A stretch of 64,000 nt of DNA from Moraxella lacunata (GCF_900453205.1 NZ_UGQU01000004.1:186001-250000), one strand, 5' to 3'; numbered from the stretch's first letter, positions 17,217-26,629 are shown. Notes: generated from the sequence alone by a model not told the origin. Translations and numbers: made by a program.

Positions 17217-18011
17217 TTAGTCAATGCGTTTGCCTGCTTTATCTATATAAAAATACTCGCCATTCATTCTAACTAAAGCTTTGCCTTTTTCAAAATTATC
17301 AGGAAAATCATATTGAACAGGAATAACTATTTTTCCTGTCTTATTTATAAAACCATATTTACCATCGCGTTTTATGTGCGCTAATCCTTCTGTAAAATTT
17401 CCAGCATAATCAAATTGAAGGGGAATAATTACTTTGCCTGTTTTATCAATAAATCCCCATTTACCATTTTGTTCTACGCTTGACAGGTTTTCTGAAAAAT
17501 TGGACGCCCAGTCATAATCGGCAGGAATAACCACTTTGCCTGTTTTATCAATAAAGCCATGTTTGTCATTTTGTTTGATAACTGCCAAATCTTCTGAAAA
17601 ATCCCAAACATCATCATATTGAATGGGGATAACTGCTTTGCCTGTTTTATCAATAAACCCCCATTTGTCATTTTGCTCCACCCTTGCTAACCCATCTTCA
17701 AAATGAAAAGAAAAGTCATATTCAATGGGAATGATGATTTTGTCCGTTTCATCCACAAAACCAAATTTGCCGTTTTGTTCTACGCTCAATAAACCTTCTG
17801 AAAATCTCCCAATACCGTCATATTTAACAGGAATAACCACCTTACCTGTTTTATCAACAAAGCCATATTTGCCATTTTTTTTAACTTCCGCCAATCCATC
17901 TGACAAACAGTGAACATCATCATACCCTGCCACTTGCGGTATTTCGCACGCCAAAGCGGATATTGATGATAAAGATAGGGTAAGAATTAGGGGCTTTAAA
18001 AGTGATTTCAT
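17217..18011 (-). CDS. WG-repeat protein, exported
   Basis: 264 residues. A signal peptide (LILTLSLSSISALA) is followed by seven tandem units of about 32-34 residues built on KYGFVDKTGKVVIP-x-YD-x(2)-x-F-S/E-GLA. The repeats are typical WG beta-repeats, which form extended surfaces for binding; enzymatic function is not expected. The units are at about residues 35-265 and differ in a few positions, so the array is not a recent amplification. Likely periplasmic or outer-envelope. It lies just downstream of rtcR on the same strand but a link is not shown. Confidence 0.85.
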   Translation of the reverse strand: MKSLLKPLILTLSLSSISALACEIPQVAGYDDVHCLSDGLAEVKKNGKYGFVDKTGKVVIPVKYDGIGRFSEGLLSVEQNGKFGFVDETDKIIIPIEYDFSFHFEDGLARVEQNDKWGFIDKTGKAVIPIQYDDVWDFSEDLAVIKQNDKHGFIDKTGKVVIPADYDWASNFSENLSSVEQNGKWGFIDKTGKVIIPLQFDYAGNFTEGLAHIKRDGKYGFINKTGKIVIPVQYDFPDNFEKGKALVRMNGEYFYIDKAGKRID

Positions 18012-18079
18012 AAATAATCCTTATTTGATAAATTGACATTCATTTTATAAAAATTTTGGACAAATCACAAGTCATTAAA

Positions 18080-19663
18080 TCACCCCTTAATCTCCCCCCA
18101 ACTAATCCCAAACCTCCCCAAATATTTCCTTAATCTATCACTATCATTACTGACCTTTTTATCCAATCTTGACTGATTAAATAACGCCCGTCCTGCGCTT
18201 GCCATTGTAGGGTGGGATTGGCAAATTTGAATGACATTTAATAATTGCATTTTATCAAATTCATCTAAATGTTGGGCATTGATTTTGGTAAGCAAAGCAG
18301 GATTGATACCGACATCGTCTTTTATATCATCGTCCGCCCATAATTCTTTTAAACGCCCAATTTCATCATCAACCAATGTTTCATTGATTTTGCCATCATT
18401 TGCCAAAGTCGCAAGGCGTAAAATACTCGCCGACAAATCCCGAAAATTGCCCCGCCAAACCGCCCCATCGCTCATACAAAACGCCAAATACCGCTCATAC
18501 GCCCCCTTACCAAATCGCACTTTCCGCCCAAGCTCAAAGCCTGCAATGTCAAGCTGATAGGCGATGTTGGGGGCGATGTCTTCCTTGCGGTCTTTTAGGG
18601 CGGGCAGGGTGTATTGCCAAACATTGATACGGGCGTACAAATCTTCCCGAAATGTCCCCGCCCGCACACACGCCTTCAAGTCCTTATTTGTCCCTGCAAT
18701 CAGCCAAAAATCACTGTGTACAGGCGTATCCGACCCCATCGGATAAAAGCGTTTGTCTTCCAAAGCCGTCAAAAGCATCGCCTGCTCGTCCGCCCCAAGC
18801 TCGCCAATCTCGTCCAAAAACAGTACGCCCTGATGAGCAGTCAAAAGATAGCCATCCCGTGCCGTCATCGCTCCTGTAAACGCCCCTTTTTTATGCCCAA
18901 ACAGAGCCGAATACGCCATATCGCCCCGCAAAGTCGCACAATTAACTTCCACAAACCGCCCCGCCACCAGATGCCGAGCCTTTTTAAGCTCATAAATTCG
19001 CCGTGCCAGTTGCGATTTGCCCGCCCCAGTCGCCCCCATAATCAGCATTGGCGACTTTGAGCCCATCGCCACTTGTTCAATTTGCCCGATTAGGGCGTTA
19101 AAAGTGGGGTTTTGGGTGGCAATGTCGGTTTTCAAAAACCGCACCGCATCGTCCTTGACCTTGCTTAGGCGACTGGCTAGGGCATCATAACGAGCCAAAT
19201 CCAAATCAATCGTCTCCACTTGGCAAGGGCTGTCTTTGGGCGGGGCGGTCTGCAAAAGCAGGCTTGGGATTTGGCGGTTTTCCACCAGTAAAAACAGGCA
19301 AATCTGGGCAACGTGCGTGCCTGTGGTGATGTGGGTAAAATAATTTTCTTGTTCAATATCAAAAGGATAAGCGTCCGCCCAACTGGCAAGTTTTTCATAC
19401 ACTTCGCCAAAATCCCACGGATTATCAAGGGGCATATCCACCAAATTGACTTCTGTTTCTGGGCGAATCTCCTTAATGTCCGCCACCACTTGCTGGGCGA
19501 GTCGTTCGTATTTTGGCGAAATAAACAGCTCCACACGGTCAAACGTCATCACTTTATGTACATTGACATTGGGTCGCCATTTGGCGTGCCGTCTTTGGCT
19601 AAAACCATCGTCCAGCACCGTACCCAAAAAGCCAAGCATTACGGATTTTTTATGGTATCTCAT
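18080..19663 (-). CDS. rtcR: RtcR, sigma54-dependent RNA-repair transcription activator
   Basis: 527 residues, the usual RtcR length. Residues 1 to about 185 form the RtcR-type (CARF-like) sensor domain, with MLGFLGTVLD near the start and THITTGTHVAQICLFLLVE. The AAA+ domain has Walker A GATGAGKSQLARR, the sigma54-contact loop GAFTGA (in GHKKGAFTGAMTARDG) and Walker B VLFLDEIGEL. A C-terminal helix-turn-helix follows. RtcR senses RNA-derived signals, thought to be cyclic-phosphate RNA ends, and switches on RNA-repair genes. It is divergent from the kinase-ligase gene, with a sigma54-like site in the 209-bp gap. No rtcB or rtcA is in the window. Confidence 0.95.
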   Translation of the reverse strand: MRYHKKSVMLGFLGTVLDDGFSQRRHAKWRPNVNVHKVMTFDRVELFISPKYERLAQQVVADIKEIRPETEVNLVDMPLDNPWDFGEVYEKLASWADAYPFDIEQENYFTHITTGTHVAQICLFLLVENRQIPSLLLQTAPPKDSPCQVETIDLDLARYDALASRLSKVKDDAVRFLKTDIATQNPTFNALIGQIEQVAMGSKSPMLIMGATGAGKSQLARRIYELKKARHLVAGRFVEVNCATLRGDMAYSALFGHKKGAFTGAMTARDGYLLTAHQGVLFLDEIGELGADEQAMLLTALEDKRFYPMGSDTPVHSDFWLIAGTNKDLKACVRAGTFREDLYARINVWQYTLPALKDRKEDIAPNIAYQLDIAGFELGRKVRFGKGAYERYLAFCMSDGAVWRGNFRDLSASILRLATLANDGKINETLVDDEIGRLKELWADDDIKDDVGINPALLTKINAQHLDEFDKMQLLNVIQICQSHPTMASAGRALFNQSRLDKKVSNDSDRLRKYLGRFGISWGEIKG

Positions 19664-19820
19664 TAACTTATTTACCTATATTTTTAGATATAAATCTATC
19701 CAATATTATAGAATTTTTCCAAAAATCTAACAAGTAAATTTTAAATTTTCCCCAATATTAAAAATTTAATCCATTAAAAATCAATATCTTAAAAACGATT
19801 TTCCCCAAAATTGCCCAAGT

Positions 19821-19836
19821 TGGCACAAGATTTGGA
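19821..19836 (+). promoter_or_regulatory. Sigma54-type (-24/-12) promoter
   Basis: TGGCACAAGATTTGGA fits TGGCAC-N5-TTGCA/T, with the -24 GG intact, correct spacing, and one departure at -12 (TTGG for TTGC). It lies about 37 bp before the ATG of the kinase-ligase gene and beside divergent rtcR, exactly where an RtcR-activated promoter would be. Confidence 0.75.
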
Positions 19837-19872
19837 TAATAAAAAGTGTAAAAATCCAAAAAGGAAACACCA

Positions 19873-21387
19873 ATGCAAAAATTTATCCTAATTCGTGGTC
19901 ATCAAGGCTCTGGCAAATCCACCTTTGCCGAACAAAAAATCGCCGAATTTAAAACACAATTTCCAAATGGCGAAATCGTCCATATTGAAAATGACAAACT
20001 GTTGATTGATGAAAATGGCGTTTATCATTGGACGCCAGAGCGTATTGAAAAAGCGGTGCAAATCGGTCAAACCGCAATGAAAACCGCCTTTGAAAAAGCC
20101 AAAGCAAATCCTAATTTGGATATGCTTGTTATTAATTCAAATACCAACCAAAAATCATCGTCTTGCATTCATCTTTTACAATCGGCTCGTAAAAAAGGAC
20201 TGGTTACAGAAATTTATCGTTTGCATAATTTTTTTGACAATGTGCATAATGTCAAACGAGCCGATGTATTGTCTGCTTATATCAAATTAAACAATAATCA
20301 ACTTCGTGATGAGATTCATATTGAACCAATCCGCCCAATGAGCGATGATATTAAAACCGATATTGAAAAAATGAGCCAATTTGATAACAAAAAAGAATTG
20401 CCCTTTGACGAAAACCGCCAAAGCTATATTAGCGATGAGTATTTACAATATGGCAAAAGAAATTTTATCATCAAACAATCCAAAACTTATCCAGAATTGT
20501 TTGTATTAAAATATAAAAGAGAAATATTTTTTAATAATCGCTTTGATAATGCCTTACTTGAAATGCGTGGAACGGTGATTGATAAATACAACAATATTAT
20601 TGTTCGCCCATTTAAAAAGGTGTTTAATTATAGCGAGCGAATTTCCAAAAACAGCAAATATCCCATTAAGATAAGTGATGATACTTTGGTAGATGCGGTA
20701 TTAAAAGTCAATGGCTTTTTGGGGTTATGTACTTATGTAGAATTAGATGAAAGCCACCCAAGTTACCAAGCCAGTTTTAATAAAAAGGTGCTGTATTCCA
20801 CCACAGGGTCATTAGACAGCGACTTTGCCAAAATGAATAAAACCCATTGCCAAAAGTATGAGCCACTTTTTAAACAATATCCCAACCATACTTTTTTATT
20901 TGAAATCACCGATGAAAAAGATGTGCATATTATTAAAGAAATATTTGGCGAAACTTTGATTGGGATGATTGATGTGGCGAGCGGGCGACAATTTGACGAA
21001 GATGAGATTAATGCCATTGCCGATAAGTTTAATGCCGAGCAAGAAAAATTAAATACAGGCATAAAAATCACACGCCCACAAATCATTAAATCCATACCCT
21101 TTGGCGAATTAAAGATATTATTAAAAACCGTAGAACACGAAGGTTTTATGGTCTTTGATAGTGCAAGTAAAGAAATGCTTTTTAAACTTAAATCGCCGTA
21201 TTATTTGATTTCTAAATTTTTGGGGCGGAGTAAGGCAAGCAATCTTGGGCGAAAACTGGATAAAAGACAAGTTGATGAAGAATATTATCCTTTGATTGAT
21301 TATATCAAAGATAATCAAGAAAATTTTAATCAGTTATCAGAACTTGATAAAATTGCGTTTATTCAAGAGTTTTTGGGGCGATTGTAA
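19873..21387 (+). CDS. Polynucleotide kinase-RNA ligase fusion
   Basis: 504 residues. The N-terminal domain (about 1-165) is a P-loop kinase with Walker A GHQGSGKST (residues 9-17) and IENDKLLID. The rest resembles nucleotidyltransferase RNA ligases of the T4 Rnl1 type: motif I Lys278 in LKVNGFLGL (K-x-x-G), an upstream LEMRGTVID segment, a motif III-like HTFLFEITD, motif IV EGFMVF (Glu423), and motif V LFKLKSPYY (Lys438 and Lys440). It would phosphorylate 5'-OH ends and seal RNA using ATP. The likely start has an AAGGAAACACC RBS. Control by RtcR is inferred from the divergent gene and sigma54-like site. The exact ligase family needs a profile search. Confidence 0.8.
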   Translation: MQKFILIRGHQGSGKSTFAEQKIAEFKTQFPNGEIVHIENDKLLIDENGVYHWTPERIEKAVQIGQTAMKTAFEKAKANPNLDMLVINSNTNQKSSSCIHLLQSARKKGLVTEIYRLHNFFDNVHNVKRADVLSAYIKLNNNQLRDEIHIEPIRPMSDDIKTDIEKMSQFDNKKELPFDENRQSYISDEYLQYGKRNFIIKQSKTYPELFVLKYKREIFFNNRFDNALLEMRGTVIDKYNNIIVRPFKKVFNYSERISKNSKYPIKISDDTLVDAVLKVNGFLGLCTYVELDESHPSYQASFNKKVLYSTTGSLDSDFAKMNKTHCQKYEPLFKQYPNHTFLFEITDEKDVHIIKEIFGETLIGMIDVASGRQFDEDEINAIADKFNAEQEKLNTGIKITRPQIIKSIPFGELKILLKTVEHEGFMVFDSASKEMLFKLKSPYYLISKFLGRSKASNLGRKLDKRQVDEEYYPLIDYIKDNQENFNQLSELDKIAFIQEFLGRL

Positions 21388-21397
21388 AAAATAATCC

Positions 21398-21455
21398 GTA
21401 AGGTGCGTACCACGCACCAATAACACTCAATAACGGTGCGTAATACGCACCTTAC
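21398..21455. repeat. Palindrome between ligase and phosphoesterase genes
   Basis: GTAAGGTGCGTACCACGCACC and GGTGCGTAATACGCACCTTAC are inverted around a 16-bp loop, and each arm is itself palindromic. It could act as an mRNA hairpin that tunes read-through into the next gene. The same unit occurs at 2541-2561. Confidence 0.7.
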
Positions 21456-21471
21456 AATTTAAGGAAATACG

Positions 21472-22125
21472 ATGATTTATTTTACTTCCGATTTACATTT
21501 TCATCATCAAAATATCATCAAATTTTGCCCAACTTTTCGTCAAAACTTTGGCGATAGTCAAACGATGAATAAAGAGCTGATTGCCTTATGGAATGAAACG
21601 GTAAAGCCTGATGATATTGTTTATAATCTGGGCGATGTGTCATTTAGCCATCATCTAAACGAGATTGAGGTAGTATTAAAAGAGTTAAATGGCAAACATC
21701 ATCTGATTTTGGGTAATCACGATAACCTTATCGCCCAAAATCAAGAGCGTTTTTTAACAAAGTTAAAAAATGACGGCAATCCCATGTTATCATCGGTGCA
21801 GGATTATTTAAAATTAAATTTGAAAGAATTAAAACGCACGCTGATTTTATTTCATTATCCCATTGATGAATGGGACGGTTGTCATAAAGGCTATTATCAT
21901 TTGCATGGGCATATTCATGACCGCATGGCAAAGGTCAAAGGCAAGATTTTAAATGTCGGTTTTGATTTGCATGGGCGGTTTTTGACGCTTGATGATATTG
22001 ATGAGTTTTTAAAGAATTTGCCCAATGTGTCGCATTTTGGCGGTGATGATGAGATTGTGCTTTGTGATGATGTTTGTAAAAATGCCAAAAGGATAAAAGA
22101 TGAATTGTTAAAGACAAATACTTAA
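21472..22125 (+). CDS. Calcineurin-like metallophosphoesterase
   Basis: 217 residues with all metal-binding blocks: DLHFHHQN (residues 7-14), YNLGDVSF, LGNHDN, FHYPIDEW and HLHGHIHD. This is the compact phage/bacterial metallophosphoesterase type. Because it follows the kinase-ligase by 84 bp on the same strand, a plausible role is removal of 2',3'-cyclic or 3' phosphates from broken RNA before sealing, as the phosphoesterase module does in Pnkp-type repair enzymes. That role is inference; the family assignment is firm. Confidence 0.85.
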   Translation: MIYFTSDLHFHHQNIIKFCPTFRQNFGDSQTMNKELIALWNETVKPDDIVYNLGDVSFSHHLNEIEVVLKELNGKHHLILGNHDNLIAQNQERFLTKLKNDGNPMLSSVQDYLKLNLKELKRTLILFHYPIDEWDGCHKGYYHLHGHIHDRMAKVKGKILNVGFDLHGRFLTLDDIDEFLKNLPNVSHFGGDDEIVLCDDVCKNAKRIKDELLKTNT

Positions 22126-22216
22126 ATACAAATACTTGAATTTAAGTATTGAATTAAATTTTTATTTTTGGTATTATAGCGATAGTATTTTTAAATTGAT
22201 TTAAGAGGATTTTATT

Positions 22217-22585
22217 ATGATAAGCCAAGAATTAACCCATAAACTATTAACCAAAAACCCTTATTTTAATGTATCAGGTTTGACTTCATCAGAAGCCAAC
22301 TATATCTGTGAGCGTATCAAAGAAACCCTAAAACCAATCCAAGATGAGATTGTCAATCTAGAAACGCACACATCGAGCCTTGACGGTGAAGCATTGGATA
22401 ATTTTAAAAAGGTTAATGATATTGACGGCAAACTTGCCAGAATTGGTGAGCTGTATGCCATTTCTGCTTTTTTTAGAAGTGCCATTAAAGAAAAAGACAA
22501 TCGCCTTGATATGATTAACACTAAAATCAAACAAGTGCGAGATGAACAAGATACATTATTGGCAGGCATTGATATGGTAGAATGA
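22217..22585 (+). CDS. Hypothetical helical protein in RNA-repair island
   Basis: 122 residues, soluble, mostly predicted helix with coiled-coil character (ETLKPIQDEIVNLETH, then IKEKDNRLDMINTKIKQVRDEQD). No family recognised. RBS AAGAGG before the ATG. The 91-bp gap from the phosphoesterase includes TATTATAGCG, so it may have its own promoter. It is followed after 15 bp by another unknown gene on the same strand. Confidence 0.65.
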   Translation: MISQELTHKLLTKNPYFNVSGLTSSEANYICERIKETLKPIQDEIVNLETHTSSLDGEALDNFKKVNDIDGKLARIGELYAISAFFRSAIKEKDNRLDMINTKIKQVRDEQDTLLAGIDMVE

Positions 22586-22600
22586 CAACGCCTAATCAAT

Positions 22601-23092
22601 GTGGATATGGAAGATTATCTTTTAACATTGCCATTATCTGATGTGATGGCTTACAAAACTGCCGAAGCCAAAGCGTCTCATATTGGCAAATTTATCCATA
22701 ACTTTGATAAAATCCGCACGAGTCTTACCAAAAAAGAACGCATTAGTTTTAAAGAAGTGGGTGAGCAGGTATTTAAAATTCATCATACACCATTATATGA
22801 GTTAGATGAATTACAGCAATTACAAAACTATCTATTAGCCGAGCATAGAGAATATGAAAGCACGGTCAATGCCTATAAAGCCAAATTCCGTGAATTTCAA
22901 AATAAATCGTTTGTAACTTATGAAGAAGAGTATAATAAACGCTCTCACGAACGCCAAATGCTGTTAAACGAAAAAGTAAAAGCCGAAACCGAAAAACTCA
23001 TCGCTATAAAAAACGAGATTGCCAATTTTAAAATCATCGTGCCAAATGAATTTAAAGCAATCATTGATGAGTTATTGACCGTAAAACCATGA
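22601..23092 (+). CDS. Hypothetical coiled-coil protein in RNA-repair island
   Basis: 163 residues from GTG at 22601, or 161 from the ATG at 22607. Strongly helical and charged, with long coiled-coil segments (YNKRSHERQMLLNEKVKAE). No recognised domain. Probably cotranscribed with the preceding gene, 15 bp away. Its role next to the RNA-repair genes is unknown. Confidence 0.65.
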   Translation: MDMEDYLLTLPLSDVMAYKTAEAKASHIGKFIHNFDKIRTSLTKKERISFKEVGEQVFKIHHTPLYELDELQQLQNYLLAEHREYESTVNAYKAKFREFQNKSFVTYEEEYNKRSHERQMLLNEKVKAETEKLIAIKNEIANFKIIVPNEFKAIIDELLTVKP

Positions 23093-23148
23093 TAACCGAT
23101 TTTGGGGAAATGGGTTTTGACCTATAAAGCCCATTTTACCCAAAACCC

Positions 23149-23379
23149 AAAGTAGCACAAGGCAAAAAGAGAAGTGAGAGTCGCCTTAATAGGCACTCAC
23201 TATAATCTATCATACCAACTGTAAATTGGTCATAATGTTTCGCCCTATTTTTATCCTTAATGTTTGCCAATTTTGAAAAAATTGGAAAAATGTTAAGACT
23301 TTATCTTTGTCGTTGACTTTGCAAAAATAGGGGTCTTTGCTTTTGATTTTGGCTTGGTCTGCGTGCCTTGTGCTACTTT
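23149..23379. repeat. 231-bp candidate element with 16-bp perfect inverted ends
   Basis: AAAGTAGCACAAGGCA (23149-23164) and its exact complement TGCCTTGTGCTACTTT (23364-23379) bound a non-coding segment. No flanking direct repeat was evident. The spacer 23093-23623 has no gene; just after the 23092 stop there is also a loose hairpin built on AAATGGG and CCCATTT that could stop transcription. Confidence 0.55.
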
Positions 23380-23623
23380 ATCTTTTTATCTTTTATTTTC
23401 TTATCAATCACTTATCAAGCACTTCCCAAATACCCCGCAAACAACATAATCACTACAAAAATTTTGCCCTTTCAAACAAAAATCATTTGGCAATTTGGCA
23501 AAAATGGTGTATTTTATAGCGTAATATTTGCTTACATTTAAGCGTCTGATTGTGATTAATTTTTGAGCAATTTGACCGATTTTACTGCTAATACATTCCA
23601 TTTTAGAATATTAAGGAAGAATC

Positions 23624-25327
23624 ATGCAAAATTTTAGTATTCCTGCCGACCGTCCTTGGGTCAAAACTTATGCTGATAAAGGGCTTGATATTAATGTCAA
23701 AGTGCCAGACGGTGTCAATTCACTGCTTGACAGCTTTGAGCAGAACTTTGCCAAACATGGCAACAAAGTCGCCCTAACGTGCATGGGAGCATCCATCACT
23801 TACAGCGAGCTTGACACATACAGCCGTCAGATTGCCAGTTATTTGCAGTCGCTTGGGCTTGACAAGGGCGATAAAGTGGCGGTAATGATGCCAAATATTT
23901 TGCAGTATCCGATTGCGATGATGGGTATTGTGCGAGCAGGGTTTACACTTGTAAACGTAAACCCGCTTTATACACCGCATGAGCTAGAACATCAGCTCAA
24001 TGACAGCGGGGCAAAGGCGTTGTTCATCGTGGAGAACTTTGCTCATACCTTTGAAAAGGTCAAAAACAAAGGGCAAGTCAAGCACGTCATCGTGGCGAGC
24101 ATTGGCGATATGATGGGACTCAAAGGTATTTTGGTGAATTTGGTCGTCCGCCATGTCAAAAAAATGGTGCCAAGTTGGAACATTCCCAATGCCGTGAGTT
24201 TTAAAGATGCCCTAACGGCAGTATCGGCAAGTCGCTATGTCCGCCCCGAGCTGTCGCTTGATGACATTGCGGTGCTACAATACACGGGCGGTACGACAGG
24301 CGTGGCAAAGGGGGCGATGCTCACGCATAAGAACCTTGTGATTAACGTTGAGCAGTGCATGACATTTGTCAATAAGGTCTTTCCTGCCGATGAAGATTTG
24401 ACGGGTAAATACATCGCCACGGCGTTGCCTTTGTATCATATTTTCTCATTTACGGTATCCATGCTTGGTTTGAAGATGGGGTTTAGCTTGCTACTCATAA
24501 CCAACGCCCGTGATTTTGATGCCTTAACCAAAGACTTTGCCAAATATCGTCCCGTGTTTTTCCCTGCGGTCAATACTTTGTTTAATGCGTTGGCTCATCA
24601 TGAAGGCTTTAAAAACCTTGACCACACCAACCTACGTCTATCGCTTGGCGGGGGTATGTCGGTGTTACCAAGCACGGCAGAAGCGTGGGAGAAGCTCACG
24701 GGTACTTATATCGTTGAAGGCTATGGGCTGTCTGAGACATCGCCTGTCGCCACGCTAAATCCCCCAGGGAGCTACACGGGCAAAATTGGTATCCCATTTC
24801 CTAATACTGACATTATCCTATTAGACGATGACGGCAAAGAAGTGGCAATGGGTGAGCCGGGCGAGATTGCCATCAAAGGACCGCAGGTCATGGCAGGCTA
24901 CTACAACCGTCCTGATGAGACCGAGAAGGCCATGACAAAGGACGGCTACTTTAAGACGGGCGACATCGGTGTGATGGACGAGCAGGGCTTTGTCAAAATC
25001 GTTGACCGCAAAAAGGACATGATTTTGGTGTCGGGCTTTAACGTCTATCCTAACGAAGTCGAAGAAGTCATTACTGCTCACCCCAAAGTGCTAGAATGTG
25101 GCGTGATTGGTGTGCCTGATGAACATAGTGGCGAGTTGGTCAAAGTCTATGTGGTCAAAAAAGACGACAGCCTAACGGATAAAGAAGTCATCGCATGGGC
25201 AAAAGAGAATCTAACAGGTTATAAACGCCCCAAATATGTTGAGTTTATTGATGAATTGCCAAAATCTAATGTGGGCAAAATCTTGCGTAAGGATTTGCGT
25301 AAATTAGAAGAGGATAAAAAGGCGTGA
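23624..25327 (+). CDS. fadD: Long-chain fatty acid-CoA ligase FadD
   Basis: 567 residues, typical of FadD. The AMP-binding P-loop YTGGTTGVAKGAMLTHKNL, the linker/second signature VEGYGLSETSPVA and the C-terminal DRKKDMILVSGFNVYPNEVE are clear; the catalytic Lys lies in PKSNVGKILRKDLR. It activates fatty acids to acyl-CoA at the inner membrane for beta-oxidation or lipid synthesis. RBS AAGGAAGAATC before ATG. Monocistronic. Confidence 0.95.
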   Translation: MQNFSIPADRPWVKTYADKGLDINVKVPDGVNSLLDSFEQNFAKHGNKVALTCMGASITYSELDTYSRQIASYLQSLGLDKGDKVAVMMPNILQYPIAMMGIVRAGFTLVNVNPLYTPHELEHQLNDSGAKALFIVENFAHTFEKVKNKGQVKHVIVASIGDMMGLKGILVNLVVRHVKKMVPSWNIPNAVSFKDALTAVSASRYVRPELSLDDIAVLQYTGGTTGVAKGAMLTHKNLVINVEQCMTFVNKVFPADEDLTGKYIATALPLYHIFSFTVSMLGLKMGFSLLLITNARDFDALTKDFAKYRPVFFPAVNTLFNALAHHEGFKNLDHTNLRLSLGGGMSVLPSTAEAWEKLTGTYIVEGYGLSETSPVATLNPPGSYTGKIGIPFPNTDIILLDDDGKEVAMGEPGEIAIKGPQVMAGYYNRPDETEKAMTKDGYFKTGDIGVMDEQGFVKIVDRKKDMILVSGFNVYPNEVEEVITAHPKVLECGVIGVPDEHSGELVKVYVVKKDDSLTDKEVIAWAKENLTGYKRPKYVEFIDELPKSNVGKILRKDLRKLEEDKKA

Positions 25328-25460
25328 TAAGGTAAAAACCTATAACGCTTAAAAATCCGTCCAATCTGAATATTGCCAATGGGGATATTCTGGGTTGGGC
25401 GGTTTTGTTTTGGGGCAAAAACTGTTACAATAGTCCAAATTTTACTTTATAAGGCACATC

Positions 25461-26177
25461 ATGCGACACGACAACCGTGAATTATCCCAATTACGTCCCA
25501 TCAGCTTTATCCGCAACTACACCAAACACGCCGAAGGTTCGGTATTGGTGTGTTATGGCGACACCAAAGTGCTATGCAACGTCAGCATAGAGCAGGGCGT
25601 GCCACGTTGGTTAAAGGGGCAAGGTCAAGGCTGGCTTACCGCCGAATATGGCATGCTCCCACGAGCCACAGGCACCCGCACCCAACGTGAAGCGACTAAG
25701 GGCAAGCAGTCGGGACGCACCCAAGAGATACAGCGTCTTATCGGTCGCTCGCTCCGTGCCATGCTTGATTTGTCAAAACTGGGCGAGAACACCATTTATG
25801 TGGACTGCGATGTCATACAAGCAGACGGTGGCACACGCACGGCAAGTATCACAGGTTCGGCAGTGGCACTCATTGATGCCCTAGAGAGCCTACAACGAGA
25901 CAAAAAGCTGACCACAGACCCGCTCATCGGACTGGTGGGGGCAGTGTCGGTCGGTATCAAGGACGGACGGGCGTATTTGGATTTGGATTATGGTGAAGAC
26001 TCGACCTGTGATACGGATTTGAACGTGGTCATGACCCAAGCAGGTGGGTTTATCGAGATTCAGGGGACGGCAGAAGACAAGCACTTTACCCGTGATGAGG
26101 CAAATGCCATGCTTGACCTTGCCGAGTCTGGGATTAAAGAGATTTTTGAACTCCAAAAACAAGCGTTGGGCTGGTAA
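25461..26177 (+). CDS. rph: Ribonuclease PH
   Basis: 238 residues, the standard length. The start [16 protein letters not shown] and the conserved [35 protein letters not shown] and [14 protein letters not shown] segments are diagnostic. It trims tRNA 3' ends phosphorolytically. Its stop overlaps the next start (TAATG), so the two are coupled. Confidence 0.96.
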   Translation: MRHDNRELSQLRPISFIRNYTKHAEGSVLVCYGDTKVLCNVSIEQGVPRWLKGQGQGWLTAEYGMLPRATGTRTQREATKGKQSGRTQEIQRLIGRSLRAMLDLSKLGENTIYVDCDVIQADGGTRTASITGSAVALIDALESLQRDKKLTTDPLIGLVGAVSVGIKDGRAYLDLDYGEDSTCDTDLNVVMTQAGGFIEIQGTAEDKHFTRDEANAMLDLAESGIKEIFELQKQALGW

Positions 26178-26629
26178 TGCTAAAAGTCATTGATGATGGC
26201 GTGTCTATCACGCTAAATGGCACCGAGTCGAACCCTGTCTTTGTCATGGCAGGGGTGCTTGTTGTGTTGGCGATATGTGTGGCGGTGGTTGCCATGACCG
26301 CTCCTGTACAGATTACCATTGGGGTGATGGCAGTGTTTGCGGTGCTGATTTTTGGTTTTAATATTTACAAAAACCGCCTAAAATACCAAAGCCGTATCGC
26401 CACAGGGGTGATTATCATCAAAAATCGTGCCTTTATCGCACAGGGGCAAAATGTCAAACTGAGCGAGAATGCTCGTATTGAGCTGATAAATGACACCTTA
26501 GTCATCACTGACCTAGGGAGAAGCTGGCATATCTTGGGCTTTGATAATGACAAAGAACGCCACGTCGCCAAATCGGTGCTAGAAGGCAAGGCATTAGAGA
26601 AGCGAGAGCAGGCGATACGGATTTTGTAA
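26177..26629 (+). CDS. Hypothetical membrane protein with PH-like tail
   Basis: 150 residues, translationally coupled to rph by a one-base overlap. Two hydrophobic spans (about 20-41, 45-62) are followed by a beta-rich domain with one C-terminal helix, suggesting a bacterial PH-like fold; the domain call is weak. No named family. A shared terminator separates it from the convergent gene to the right. Confidence 0.65.
   Translation: MLKVIDDGVSITLNGTESNPVFVMAGVLVVLAICVAVVAMTAPVQITIGVMAVFAVLIFGFNIYKNRLKYQSRIATGVIIIKNRAFIAQGQNVKLSENARIELINDTLVITDLGRSWHILGFDNDKERHVAKSVLEGKALEKREQAIRIL

Noticed and set aside
17217-18011. Tandem repeats considered as a possible CRISPR or minisatellite
   Set aside because: The repeats are protein-coding WG units of about 100 bp in one open frame, with divergent third positions; there is no spacer-repeat structure. 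No CRISPR array was seen anywhere in the window.
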